The translations under genes and the position numbers were made by a program. The notes below the pieces were generated by a model. That model saw only the letters and a list, made by a program, of their open reading frames with translations. It searched no databases and had not been told where the DNA came from. This document shows positions 1 through 10,482 of a stretch of 64,000 nt of DNA, piece after piece. The stretch's first letter is position 1. Every line of letters starts with the position of its first letter. The stretch is from Gonapodya prolifera JEL478 (Eukaryota; Monoblepharomycota; Monoblepharidomycetes; Monoblepharidales; Gonapodyaceae): contig KQ965731.1 of the NCBI GenBank assembly GCA_001574975.1, positions 1,051,737-1,115,736 on the forward strand. The letters run 5' to 3'.

Positions 1-4
1 TCAG

Positions 5-1733
5 TTTGCTTTCCAAAGCGCCCTCGGCGGTGGCTGCGCAACGCTTGTACTTCGGGCGCTCGCTCCTTCTTACTACGACATTCCCAACCAACTGCCAGAG
101 TCTGCTGGGATCACTTCCCGAGATCTGCTCTCTCTGTTTATTTTCTGGTTCACCTGGTAAGCAAATCTTGCTCCGCACCGCCTTGTTACCTCCAGATCTC
201 AAAAGTATTCGCCTTTATTTTCCCAGCATTCCCTGCGTCCTGACTCGCCCCGAAAAGCTCAAGTACCTTTTCATTGCCAAGTCGGTTCTGACCCCGATCG
301 GGTTCTTTGCGCTCCTGGGCTGGTCCGTTCACGAGGCCGGCGGTTTGGGCCCCATTGTGTCCCTTCCCGCAACCCTGGAGGGCTCAAAGCTTGGTTGGGC
401 CTTCATTTTCGCAATCACGTCCCAGCTCAGTAACATGGTGGTGAGTTTAGGACATGTCCCCAGAACTAGGTTGTTCGGAAACTGAACATCGCTTTTCGAA
501 ACTCCACTCCATTTGAAATGAACCTTCCAGACACTGTGAGTACCCCATCCCCTTATTCTCGCCCCACTTCCACCGTCTTACTCAAACAACGATCCAGGCT
601 CGTCAACTGCGCCGACTTTGCCCGTCTCGCCAAAAAACCTTCCAACGTGGTATGGCCACAACTCATCGCCATGCCGGCCTCTTTCACCATCACCTCTCTT
701 GTTGTAAGTTGCACTTCTGAAGAGATCCTCTCGTCGACGAAACATTTTATACTGACAAACCATCCCAATTACAGGGCTTGTGGATCGCGTCGTCCTCCAA
801 AGTCATCTTCAACACCTCTGTGATGAACCCCCTGGACCTGCTGTCGCTTCGGTTGGACTTGAACCCCTTCGATGCCGCGTCCCGTGCCGGATGCTTCTTC
901 ATTGGTGCTTGCTTCTGGGTATGTTGCGTCGGTACAGCTCCCAGTACTTCTTCCAGTGACCGAGGGTCTTCTCCACTCTTTCAGATCGGCCAAATCGGAA
1001 CCAACATCGCCGCCAACTCTCTCTCAGCCGGCAGTGACGGCGCCGCCCTTCTTCCCAAGGTGCCTTTTGCTCTTGAGGTTTTTTTATCGGCTCCGTTCTT
1101 AACGACACCTACTTGCTGTTTCTAGTACATCGACATTCGCCGCGGAGGACTCATCTGCGCCTGCGTCGCCATCCTCGTACAGCCTTGGCGCCTTGTGGCC
1201 AGCGAGAACTTCGCGACATACCTCGGCTCATACTCGGTGCTCCTGTCGCCATTCCTCGGCATCATGCTGTCGGACTACTACATCATCCGTCGCGGACGCC
1301 TCAACATTCCCCACATGTACACCACGGAGCCGGGTACGGACTACATGTACGGCTACGGCGTCAACTGGCGTGCCGCGATTGCGTACATCTGCGGTCTGGC
1401 CATCAATATGCCTGGTACGTTGTGGTAGACCTCCTTTCCGTCCATTCGCATATCCTCACTTCTTTACTCGTAGGCTTCATCGGCGCCGGAACCGGATCCT
1501 TCATGAACGAGGGCGTCGAGCGCATCTACCAACTCGCCTTCTTCGCCGGTCTCCTGGTCTCTGGTGGAATCTACCTGCTATGCTGCGCTGTCTCGCTTCC
1601 ACAGGGAGGGGTGCCCTTCGGTGAGAAGGGATGGTTCGAGCCCGAAGGTGGTTACGAGGATGAGAAGTGGTTGGCGCACATGCCTGTTGCCAGCAAGGAC
1701 GAATCAGAGGCTGTGAAGCCGGAGCTTGCCTAG
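5..1733 (+). CDS. NCS1-family nucleobase/allantoin permease, 3' part
   Basis: Membrane symporter of the NCS1 family (Fur4/Dal4 type) importing uracil, allantoin or a related nucleobase with a cation. The 5' end lies outside the window; base 5 directly follows an intron acceptor. Proposed exons are 5-156, 227-440, 531-535, 598-703, 775-918, 985-1059, 1126-1414 and 1474-1733. Family blocks seen in order are RPEKLKYLFIAKS, SNMV...NCADFARLAKKPSN, GQIGTNIAANSLS and SDYYIIRRGRLN, then hydrophobic C-terminal segments and a charged tail ending at TAG. The five-base exon at 531-535 is needed to pass from phase 0 at 440 to phase 2 at 598. Substrate is not decidable from sequence; the neighbouring racemase favours allantoin or hydantoin-type compounds. 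The family call is firm; the first two boundaries are less so. Confidence 0.85.
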
Positions 1734-1889
1734 ACGTGTTTATATACTATAGGGGAATCTCGACGCTTTTTCCTCACTTAATGTGTTTTGAAACAGTTTT
1801 AATAAGTACAGCTCCTTTACTTCTTTACATACAGTGAGGGATGGGTGCAGAATAGGGAGTGGTTACGAATGGTGGAAAGACGTGCTTAA

Positions 1890-2301
1890 AGAATCATGGC
1901 GGATCTACCGCAACACTCTCTGGGCTTAACTGGTGGCGGGCATGGATCTCTACCCGTGAGAACTTGGTTTGTCACACAGTACCACAACTCGCACAGTGCT
2001 GGCTTACACCATCGCTTCCTTCGGCACCGTCCTGATGAGCCGTGCCGGCGCCCACTACCATGTCGGTTTTCCTCCTATCGCCCGCGTCAGTTTTGGCATC
2101 TTCGGAAGCATTTGGCCTGTAATTAACCGTGTCGTCACCTCAACCCTTTGGGTCAGTTTCCTTTGGAGTAGTATCGTGAATGAACGCCGAACTAACATTA
2201 TCGTTGTCAGTTTGCTTTCCAAAGCGCCCTCGGCGGTGGCTGCGCAACGCTTGTACTTCGGGCGCTCGCTCCTTCTTACTACGACATTCCCAACCAACTG
2301 C
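1890..2301 (+). pseudogene. Broken 5' fragment of a second NCS1 permease copy
   Basis: This stretch encodes the N-terminal part of the same permease family: NWWRAWIS near 1917, then MSRAGAHYHVGFPPIARVS and FGIFGSIWPVINRVV at about 2035-2140, in the order expected for NCS1 transmembrane helices 1-3. An intron with GT-AG ends fits 2152-2209. Bases 2210-2301 match bases 1-93 of the window almost without difference, and similarity stops abruptly after the shared 'accaactgc'. Nothing downstream continues the permease, and the blocks before 1971 need a frame change, so I read it as a truncated duplicate. It lies just 3' of the permease and 5' of the racemase. Confidence 0.75.
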
Positions 2302-2502
2302 GAATGTGCTCTCCTCTGAAAGAGTGTTATATAATACATACATCTTCTTTCCTTCTTTTAAAACTGAGATACAAGTGCAGAAGTGGAAGCGGTTAAGAAT
2401 GTGGAAAAGTTTGAGCCAAACTGTAGTGGATGTTGGTGGAATACGAGTTGGTTGCAGAAACTCGGAGAAGTTTGATTCTACCACAAAACTCACTGCAGAA
2501 CG

Positions 2503-3375
2503 ATGAGGAGCATTCTCATCATTAATCCCAACTCAAGTAATGCGATGACGGAAGCCCTGAAGCCACTGGTGGATCGACTGGCAAATGATGGAGTAAGGAA
2601 ATTTGGCATTCCCACTCTTCAAAGGTGATCGCTGAACCAGTTCAGACCAGTTTTAGCTATTTTACCGCACCAAGTGGCCCAGCTTCAATCAATAATGATG
2701 CAGACGCTGCATCTTCGGTGGATCACTGCCTTCCTGCTCTTCGGCCACTGTGAGTTGGATCGGTTGGTCCCTTCATGCAAGTTTGCCCACGCATGGTCTC
2801 TACCTTCGTCACCCGCTCGCTCTTGTGTGATACGACCATGCAGATTGAAATCGTCCGATGCCTTTCTGGTTGCCTGTTACTCGGCACATCCTCTCGTGCC
2901 CACCCTGGCACGGGAACCAGAGGTCATTCGAGGTCACAAGCCTGTAATGGGGATTCTGGAGGCGTCTGTCATAGCCAGTCTCCTTCTTGTGAATCAGGGG
3001 GAGCGTTTTGGCATCGTCAGCACAGGGAAGGTGTGGGAGGAGTTATTGGCTGCAGGTGTTGCAGAGTTCCTGGGGAGCCCTTCGTCGGCGCGGTTTGCGG
3101 GTGTCGAGACAACGGGTCTCAATGCGGGAGAGCTTCACGATGCGCCAGCGGAACTGGTCCAAAGTCGCATGAAGGAAGCAACACGCAGGCTGTTGGCTCG
3201 TGGAAACATTGGTGCAATTTGTTTGGGATGTGCTGGAATGGCGGGCCTGGGGGAACTTGTGAGGGAAGCCTGTGTTGAAGTCCTTGGTGATGAATTGGGA
3301 GCGCGGATGAAAATTGTGGACGGTGTTCAAGCTGGTGCCGTACAGTTAGATGCGACGTTGAGAATGGGGCGGTAG
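2503..3375 (+). CDS. Asp/Glu/hydantoin racemase, Dcg1-like
   Basis: Cytosolic racemase of the Asp/Glu/hydantoin superfamily, expected to interconvert enantiomers of hydantoins or allantoin-like compounds with two catalytic cysteines. Exons 2503-2592, 2646-2749 and 2844-3375 give 241 aa, normal for the family. The start MRSILIINPNSS is the typical first beta strand. SYFTAPSGPASINND is the substrate-side loop, VACYSAHP carries the first catalytic Cys and ICLGCAGM the second. All introns are GT-AG and the phases agree. In Saccharomyces cerevisiae the homologue DCG1 sits in the allantoin cluster beside the permease gene DAL4; here a permease of that family lies immediately upstream on the same strand. 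The enzyme class is firm; the natural substrate is inferred. Confidence 0.88.
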
Positions 3376-3518
3376 AAGAGGTCCGGGGATGTTATAGCAA
3401 GCATGAGCACGGGTTAAAATTGTGGATTGCGCTCAAGCTGGTCCTTCACAGTTGGGTGTTACTTTAAGAATGGGGAGCTCAAGAGAGTTCCAGGGTTGTG
3501 ACAGCAAGCATTTATTAC
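3306..3518 (+). repeat. Tandem duplication of about 107 bp at the racemase 3' end
   Basis: The last coding stretch and the bases after the stop (about 3306-3412) are repeated with substitutions at about 3413-3518. The copies share 'aaaattgtgga', 'caagctggt', 'agaatgggg' and 'agcaagcat' at the same spacing. The second copy is non-coding, and its differences suggest an old duplication. Confidence 0.7.
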
Positions 3519-3903
3519 TGCCCCTTTTAATGAACCAGTCGTATTTACTGCCAAAGCACGGAGAGCTTCTGACACGATGAGCGACATGGATGAGAAGAAG
3601 AAAGGTTTACTGTGTGGGTGATGTGTGGCCAAAGTGGACGGCAGGTTCCACCTCAATTCACGCCACCGATATATCTTGCATCACGGCACACCTTCCGTAT
3701 ATTCTTGGCTCTCGGCTCTCGGCTCCTGGGCGATACATTGCGTACTCTGGACTGCGGGTCACGGGTCTTTAGAGGTGTCAACTCCACAGCACACCTCACT
3801 TATTGGGGACGAGGATTTCATGCAGAAGCATCATCAGCCCCTACCCACCCCAATCTCGTCTCCTCCACCACAACAACTCTCGTCATCCAGTACAATCCTC
3901 GGG

Positions 3904-5471
3904 ATGCAGCTTAAGTGGATATCTCTGCTGATCCTCGTTGTCCAGAACTCGATGCTTGTAATCGTGATGAAATACGCTCGTAATCAACCGGGACACAGCT
4001 TCCTTTCGTCGACAGCCGTAGGTCAGTGAGCTCGATGCAGTGCCCAACATGCATATGCACCAACGAGAGACGAGAATTCAGGAGGGAAGCAAGTGGAATT
4101 GCGATATGAGAAAACGCTCTAGTGGAGGATTTGTGTGGCAGCCACGTGCCAATATCATGGGTGGGTCGCCAGCACTCGCTTAGGAACTGGAATCCCTTGC
4201 CAGCGAGTGCATATCTCGTTGGGAATATTGACACTGGTCAACGTAACCATGCAATCGTCTCGTATATTCTGCGGGCCGAAATGTCTTCTGTCTCGTTACC
4301 GGAAAGATTGGAGAGTCAAAGGGGCCTTCTGCTACTTCGCGAATCCGTGCTTTTGTGTTCCATTCATGATCGCTCCCCACTGACAATTCCTTTCCTCCCA
4401 CATCAGTCATGTCGGAAGTATTCAAGCTTCTGGTGTCTTCGATTATCTATTACCGGGACGAGCAGTCCGCTCGAGCTTCTCATACCCCGGTCCGCGCCCA
4501 TCCGCTTGGATTCCCCCCCGGGTTTTCGCTACGGAAGTTTTGGCACGAATTGTTCGGACCAGAGAGTCAATGGTACAAACTCACGGTCCCGGCCGTACTG
4601 TATTTTGTGCAGAACAATCTACAATATGTTGCTGTTGGTGCTCTCGATGCGGCGACGTTCCAGGTTACCTACCAAATGAAGGTGGGACTTTCGACGTCAA
4701 TCGCAGCATATTGCATGGTATTGTGGATGTGACTTTCTAATGGTTTCTTCACCATCAAAGATCCTCACTACGGCTCTCTGCTCTGTCTTGATGCTCAACC
4801 GTACGCTTTCTTCGCAAAAGTGGATCTCTCTCGTCTTACTCACGGTTGGAATTGCTCTTGTGCAATTGCCCCCGGAAACATTCTCTTCGGCCCCGTCGAA
4901 GTCGCAGTCCCATTCTTCCGACCCCGGGAAAGGGCTCATAGCGGTTACGGTGGCCTGTGTTTTGTCGGGCCTTGCAGGAGTATACTTTGAGAAGATCCTG
5001 AAAGGTTCTACCGCCAGTTTATGGGTTCGAAATGTGCAACTGTCTCTTTTCACCATCATCCCTGGTTACTTGTTTGGGGTGCTGTTCATGGATGGTCAGA
5101 AGTTGCGTGATGGAGGCGGATTTTTCCAGGCCTATACTATCTGGACGTGGGGTGCAATCGCAACTCAGGCACTTGGAGGACTTGTGGTGGCTGTTGTTGT
5201 CAAATATGCAGGTGGGCATTCCTCAAGTAGTCGTTGAAAGCATCCTGATGATGACTCATTTTCATTTCACAAAGACAATATCCTCAAAGGCTTTGCCACG
5301 TCCATATCCATCATATTGTCATCCCTCGCCTCCGTCTACCTGTTTGCCTTCCAAATGACCCCTCAGTTCTTCGGAGGTGCGGGAATGGTCATTTACGCAA
5401 CATACTTGTATGGGTTGCCAGACGACGCAAAGGGCCCCTACAACAAAGTTGCTGGTTCCGAGAGACGGTAG
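3904..5471 (+). CDS. Nucleotide-sugar transporter (SLC35A/UDP-galactose type)
   Basis: Golgi multi-pass antiporter exchanging a UDP- or CMP-sugar for the nucleoside monophosphate. Exons 3904-4021, 4407-4681, 4761-5211 and 5275-5471 sum to 346 aa, the usual length. Family motifs are the first membrane helix in [31 protein letters not shown] after the first splice, [31 protein letters not shown], and the diagnostic [20 protein letters not shown] near the end. The first intron (385 bases) is long for this window, and I see no further exon in it. Which sugar is carried cannot be told. A short hydrophilic tail follows the last helix. Confidence 0.92.
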
Positions 5472-5588
5472 CGTCTAACACCTGCGACGGCAAAACTATT
5501 GAATGACTTAGACGTGCTGCTTGTATTGATTTGATTACCCCAGAAACGTAATTGAGCGAATACTGCATGAGACATTTATGACACAATA

Positions 5589-8275
5589 TTAGACACATGA
5601 TTTGTCCACCGCCAGATGATCTCTAAAGAGATTCGCCTCCAACCTCTCCACATCGTCCCTCACTGCTTTCAGCTTGGCAAGAACTCTCGATGCAACTGAC
5701 GACCGGGTGACAGACGCAGGTTGCGGGTTGGAAAGGCCGTTTAGGGAGGAGTTGGAAGGGTTATCTGGGGAAGTGGATTCCACGCCCCGTCCCTCAACAT
5801 AGGTTTGAGTTACAGGGTCTCTGTCCATCACAACTTCGGGCTCCGCGAACGATGCGCGTGCCTCCACGGAATCAGGTGGCGACCCGCCATGCTCGTTGAG
5901 TTGATTGGAGTTTGTCGGACGAGATTGAGGCCAGCTGCTATCATTCGGTGGACCCTCATCAAGAAAATGTCGCCTTGATGCGTACGAGGCAGGAACGAGA
6001 CGAGTCCCTCGAGAGCTTTTCGGCACATTGTCCTCAGCGTCGAGTCGCAATGCCGATTCGTCTCTGTGTTTTGGAGACGTCCCGCTTGCAGATGTTGCAC
6101 TGCCAGAGCTTCGCCTCATTCTTTTTGCAGTGTCGCTCGAAGCAGGCGAACTGTTCGGACCCCGCCGTCTTTTCCTGACTGGTCGATCAGACTGTGATTC
6201 ATACGACTCTACGTGCGACTGGTTGTCATCAACCGTCTCGACATTGTTGTGATCCGCCTGGCCCGACTTCGGCTCCATTGGCTCCATTGATGGAGCAGTA
6301 TCGGGGTTGTTGTCGACGTTTGGCAACACATCGCTCGCATCCCCACATGCACGTCGTTCTTGCGCTAAATTGCGCGTTTCGTCGGAGTCACTAGCAAGAC
6401 GTGCTTCCTGTGCCAAACCATCCCACCGCGTTTCCGCTTCCACTCCCTGCAGGTTGTTATCCGTCCCCATACTACTCAAGGACTCTCGCGCTTCTCCATG
6501 CTCACGTTCAAATTCCATTTCCGGGTGCTCGTCTCGGTCCACGTCTTGTTGCCCACGAACCTCGAAACTGTCCTCGTCTCCGACATCACTTTCATAACCC
6601 TGCGCTTGCTCGATCGCAATGTCCTCGTACGCCGTTTTTAAATGAGTCATATCATTGTCCCACGAATTCGCCCGCCGAAGTATGTGTTCGTCGTCGTCTG
6701 TATCGCTCACAACCACAACACCAACGTCCCTCGGAACATTCACTGGCCCTGCTTCCCCCCTCGGCAATTCTGCCGCGTTCTGTTCCGTGTCACTTGCGTC
6801 TACATCGATAACCTCCTGTTGTGGCTCGCGAGGCGCCTCCGCAACATCACAATCCTCGAGTTTGGGCGCTCTCCCGTATGACGTTGCCTTTCGCCGCCCT
6901 CGCCTACGACCAGTCGAGTGGGAAACACGGGGCGCGCGGGCGGTTTTGCGTGGAAGAAGAAGCTCTTCATCGGGCGATTCGCTCTCCGACATGTCGGGTG
7001 CTGTAACGTTCTGCACCAGTGGTTTAACAGGGTCGCTCTTTCCGTCTCTGTCACTGTCATCGTCGGATGATTCGACGAAAACAGTCTCGCCAGGCAAAGG
7101 TGAAGCCGATCTTGAATGACTCGTGCGGTGGCGACTGTTCTTGTCGGAAACGCTACTGGGTGCGCGAACGGTTCGTTGTGCGACGTGTGAGGTAGACTCT
7201 TCGTCGGATGATAACAGAGCCTCATCCCAAAGCCTCGGCTGTGGCTTTTTGGGTTGTCGTCCTCGTTTCGAACCCCTTCTGCCCCGAGACCCTCTAGAAC
7301 TCCCGCGGCCCAGATATCCGCCTCTGGTCGAGCTCGCTTTTGCAGCGTCAGCGGAAATGACACTGTTGCTCTTCACCCAATTGTCCGCTCTAATTATTAG
7401 TTTGTCCCTTTTGCGAACGTACGTGGCGGGATGCTCTGGGATGTCCAGGTCCAGCTCAAGCGCTGCGTCTAAAGCGCGCGCAAGAACGGAACCAACAGAC
7501 ACTTTTGAATGAGAGACCTGAGGTCGCGCATTGGATCGTCCGTTCGCAGAGGAGGTTTGACTGGGGTCCGAAGCTTCGGGGTAAGGAAAGAGCTCGTGAA
7601 GAGGTGACCAGCCACTGCGGGGGGGGTTAAAGGCGGTCAAGTGATGGTTGAAACGAGTGCGGAAAAAGGAAGTGTGTGTATCTCGGCTCACAAAGTGAAG
7701 TCAAGGTGTTCACTAAAAAACCACAGGGGTACCAGGATGTCTTCTACCTCAATAGGCTCCTGGGTGTCTTCCTGCTGCTCGGCACAAGCTTCCTCAAACG
7801 ACTTCCTTTGTTCTTCCGTCAAGCTCTCACTATCCACACTTTCCGAAATAACGGGCCACGTCGGCCACGTTCCGCCTTGGGGACGACAAAGCAGAGCTGT
7901 TCCAGAGGCTGGAACCTCTACAAGAGAAGGAGGAATAGGTGGGGCGCTTCTGAGGGCCGTGTAAGCTCGTAGTTGTCGCTTTTGTTTCGCCCGCTGTTCC
8001 CGTCGCTCGTCACGCTCCGCGCTGCGGGAACCATTCCTAGCGCTACGATCAGCCTCCGTGTTCTCTTTCTGGTCGTCCTCAGCTGTGGATTGCCTGGATG
8101 AAACGGACATCTCGGGTTGTCGACTTGAGCCTTCGCCAGCGTCCCAGTTTCTGGCTCTCTCTCCATCGAATCCATCACCGTTACCTTCCTTGTTCGATTC
8201 GCCCTTCGTATTCTCGCCGTCACTCTCCGAAACCATTGAAATCAGGTTCCGTCCAGTATCTCCCACGAAGCCCAT
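5589..8275 (-). CDS. Large disordered acidic/basic protein, unrecognised
   Basis: Two exons, 8275-7692 and 7614-5589, joined by a GT-AG intron (gtgagc...gcag) that keeps phase, give 869 aa. No domain is recognised. Residues 1-100 are charged and low-complexity. A better ordered part around the splice (LWFFSEHLDFTFGWSPLHEL), then VGSVLARALDAALELDLDIP and KRDKLIIRADNWVKS, may be a conserved core. An RG-rich basic patch (GRGSSRGSRGRRGSKRGR) follows, then long acidic Ser/Asp/Glu-rich stretches, a basic KKRRRG-type patch and a short C-terminal coiled coil (VLAKLKAVRDDVERLEANLF). The composition suggests a nuclear, nucleic-acid or chromatin-associated protein, which is inference. It starts 288 bp from the divergent gene at 8563. 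Confidence 0.7.
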
Positions 8276-8562
8276 TCACATGTCCGATCGCTCAAACATA
8301 AGTCAAACACATACTCGAGACTTCCAACTTCTCCGCTCACTGTCTTCTAATTAAAATTAAAGGTATTTACCACCGAAACCAATTGCTCAACCCGATATGA
8401 CACTCCAAGCTGAGAGCTAGAGCAAAATAAGAGGGAGGAAGCAATAAGAGAAAAGGAGGAAGGGAATGGAAGTCAAGAGTTCTACACGACTTGTGAAGAA
8501 GAGCTCGGGCTGCGGTCGCACGACCACGGTAGCGGCTTCCACATAAAAAATAAAGGGCCATA

Positions 8563-10432
8563 ATGACTGGTGATCCATCTCAGCTTCTGGACGATGCAGC
8601 CGAGCATGAGGAGAAGGCGGCGTCGTTTGGTTTTTCGGGTGACAAGGGACGGAGAGCACTGCAACGCGCATGCAAAGCCTATCTTGGTGCATTTCGCACC
8701 ATCGAGCAATACACTGCAAAGCTTGGGGGACTGGGATCACAGCAGGACGCCCTGAAATGGTCCAGCTTTGTTCAGATTGCAGTGGAGGCCCTGGGTAGTG
8801 TGTGAGTGTGGTCCGGGTTTCCTGCGCAACAATGTTCACAACTTGTGATCCAGTGCGCGATGTTACCATCGCCTCGCCTCCACTCCGGCACCGGCCTCGC
8901 CCCCTTCGCTCTCTCTGCGCCTTCTTCTCCTGGCAGTGCAGTGCTCGCGAATGGCTCTGACGTCCGCCTCCAACCATAAGGCTGCTGCAACGGGGTCCAA
9001 CATTGTCCTTCCCCCCATTCCAACAACCGACATGAAGTTCAATCTCGCCCAGCAGCTTCGTGACCTCGCAGATGCAGTTTCGGATGATGACGTGGCCGTG
9101 ACTTTACCGTCGAATGAGGGAATGTTGCCCGATCCTGCGCAACTTTCCCGGGAGGCAGTGGAGCTGCTGTCAGACGTTTATGTGGCACAACGAGAGGCGA
9201 TTGTGGAACAGGAAAGGTCTGGGTGGAAGTTCGACTCGGATGTGGTCCAAGGCGGTGTGTCCGACTCTAGCATGGATCCAGCTGGTGCCCCGAGACCTTC
9301 GGACGTCGAATTACCTGACCCCATCACTCCCCTTACGCTGCACGATACCCTTGTTGCTTTCGCGGGAGCAACCGGGGACTGCCTCCTCTATGCTTCCGAA
9401 ATTGCACCAGTCGCAATACCCGCCTCATTGATTTCGGAGCCCGATCAACCGAACTCGAACAAAGTCACCCTCACGAATGCCGCCGAACTGGGCTCTGTCG
9501 CAATTCGTGCTGTTCAACAGGCACTTTCCCTGGTCCCGTCTTCTCCCGAGGCAGTTCTCCAAGGCACATCTCTGGCGTCTCAGATTGCCGAAGCGACCGA
9601 AGACGCGCCTGGACTGGAGCGTGCTGCAGCGGAATTGGAATCTGCCGCGGGATCCTTTGATGCCTTGATCGCCTCGGCGGCGCAGAACGACGGCTTTTCA
9701 TCCTCGCCTCTCTCTCCTGCCGAACTGCGATCCGCAGCCGCTGAAGCCCTTTCAACAAGGGGGGACGTTCTCCTCACTCTCATCCGTCTTGTGCAGCGAG
9801 CAAACAGCCTACCTAACAAACAGCTTCGGGCGCTCTTGTCCTCCGCCGTGCAGTCCTACTCCCGAGCCCTATCCTATTCACTACCCCCACCGAGCCCTTT
9901 CTCTCAGCCTGTTCCGCTCAGCTGCTGCTCCCTTCTCCTCCGCTGTGCGGACTCCGAACTCATGCGCGCCGCGTCGGGCCTCTTCACGTCGCAAGAAGTG
10001 GGGTCGATCGTGAAGAACGCTGCGTCGTACGTCACTCGTGCGGAGAAGTGCGCGAGAGATGGAACAGAGCTTTGGCGCGTTCCGAGAAAGGGCCAAATGG
10101 CATCGAACGATCCCCTCGCCGCTCCGTCCTTGTACGACGGGGGTTACGTTTCCGATTCCGACGCCCTGTTGGCCAAATGTTCCTTTGCGATGCTGCGGTG
10201 CATATCTTTTCAAGTCGCTGTGAACTCTGGGACGGCTGAGGACTTTAGAGTCGCAGGAACGGCATTGGTTACCGATCTGCGCACACGAACACTTCCTGGG
10301 GCGACTTGGGAACAATTGCGTGAGAGGGCAGGTCCAGATGAGGAAGTTGGGCCACGGTATTGGGGTGCATTTGGTGATACCGATGGAGAGTTGGTCGCAC
10401 GCTTCATGTGGACAAATGCTCAGGGGACATAG
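8563..10432 (+). CDS. Unrecognised helical (possibly TPR-like) protein
   Basis: Exons 8563-8801 and 8854-10432, with intron gtgagt...ccag, give 605 aa. The acceptor after 8853 is chosen because it alone keeps the long second exon in frame, reading VARCYHRLAS at the junction. The protein is Ala/Leu-rich and largely helical: the N-terminus (LLDDAAEHEEKAASFG and RRALQRACKAYLGAFRTIEQ) and later stretches (ALSTRGDVLLTLIRLVQRAN, LRALLSSAVQSYSRALSYS) resemble degenerate tetratricopeptide helix pairs. No catalytic motif, signal peptide or membrane segment is visible. I do not recognise the family; the TPR suggestion rests on pattern only. Confidence 0.7.
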
Positions 10433-10482
10433 GAGCAGTGTGTGTATATTTCAAAGGTTTACATAGACGTCGTTACAATTGA

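Noticed and set aside
5589-7691. The 700-codon frame as a complete gene starting at 7691
   Set aside because: That start is not supported; a GT-AG intron joins it in phase to the upstream frame starting at 8275, so both were merged into one gene.
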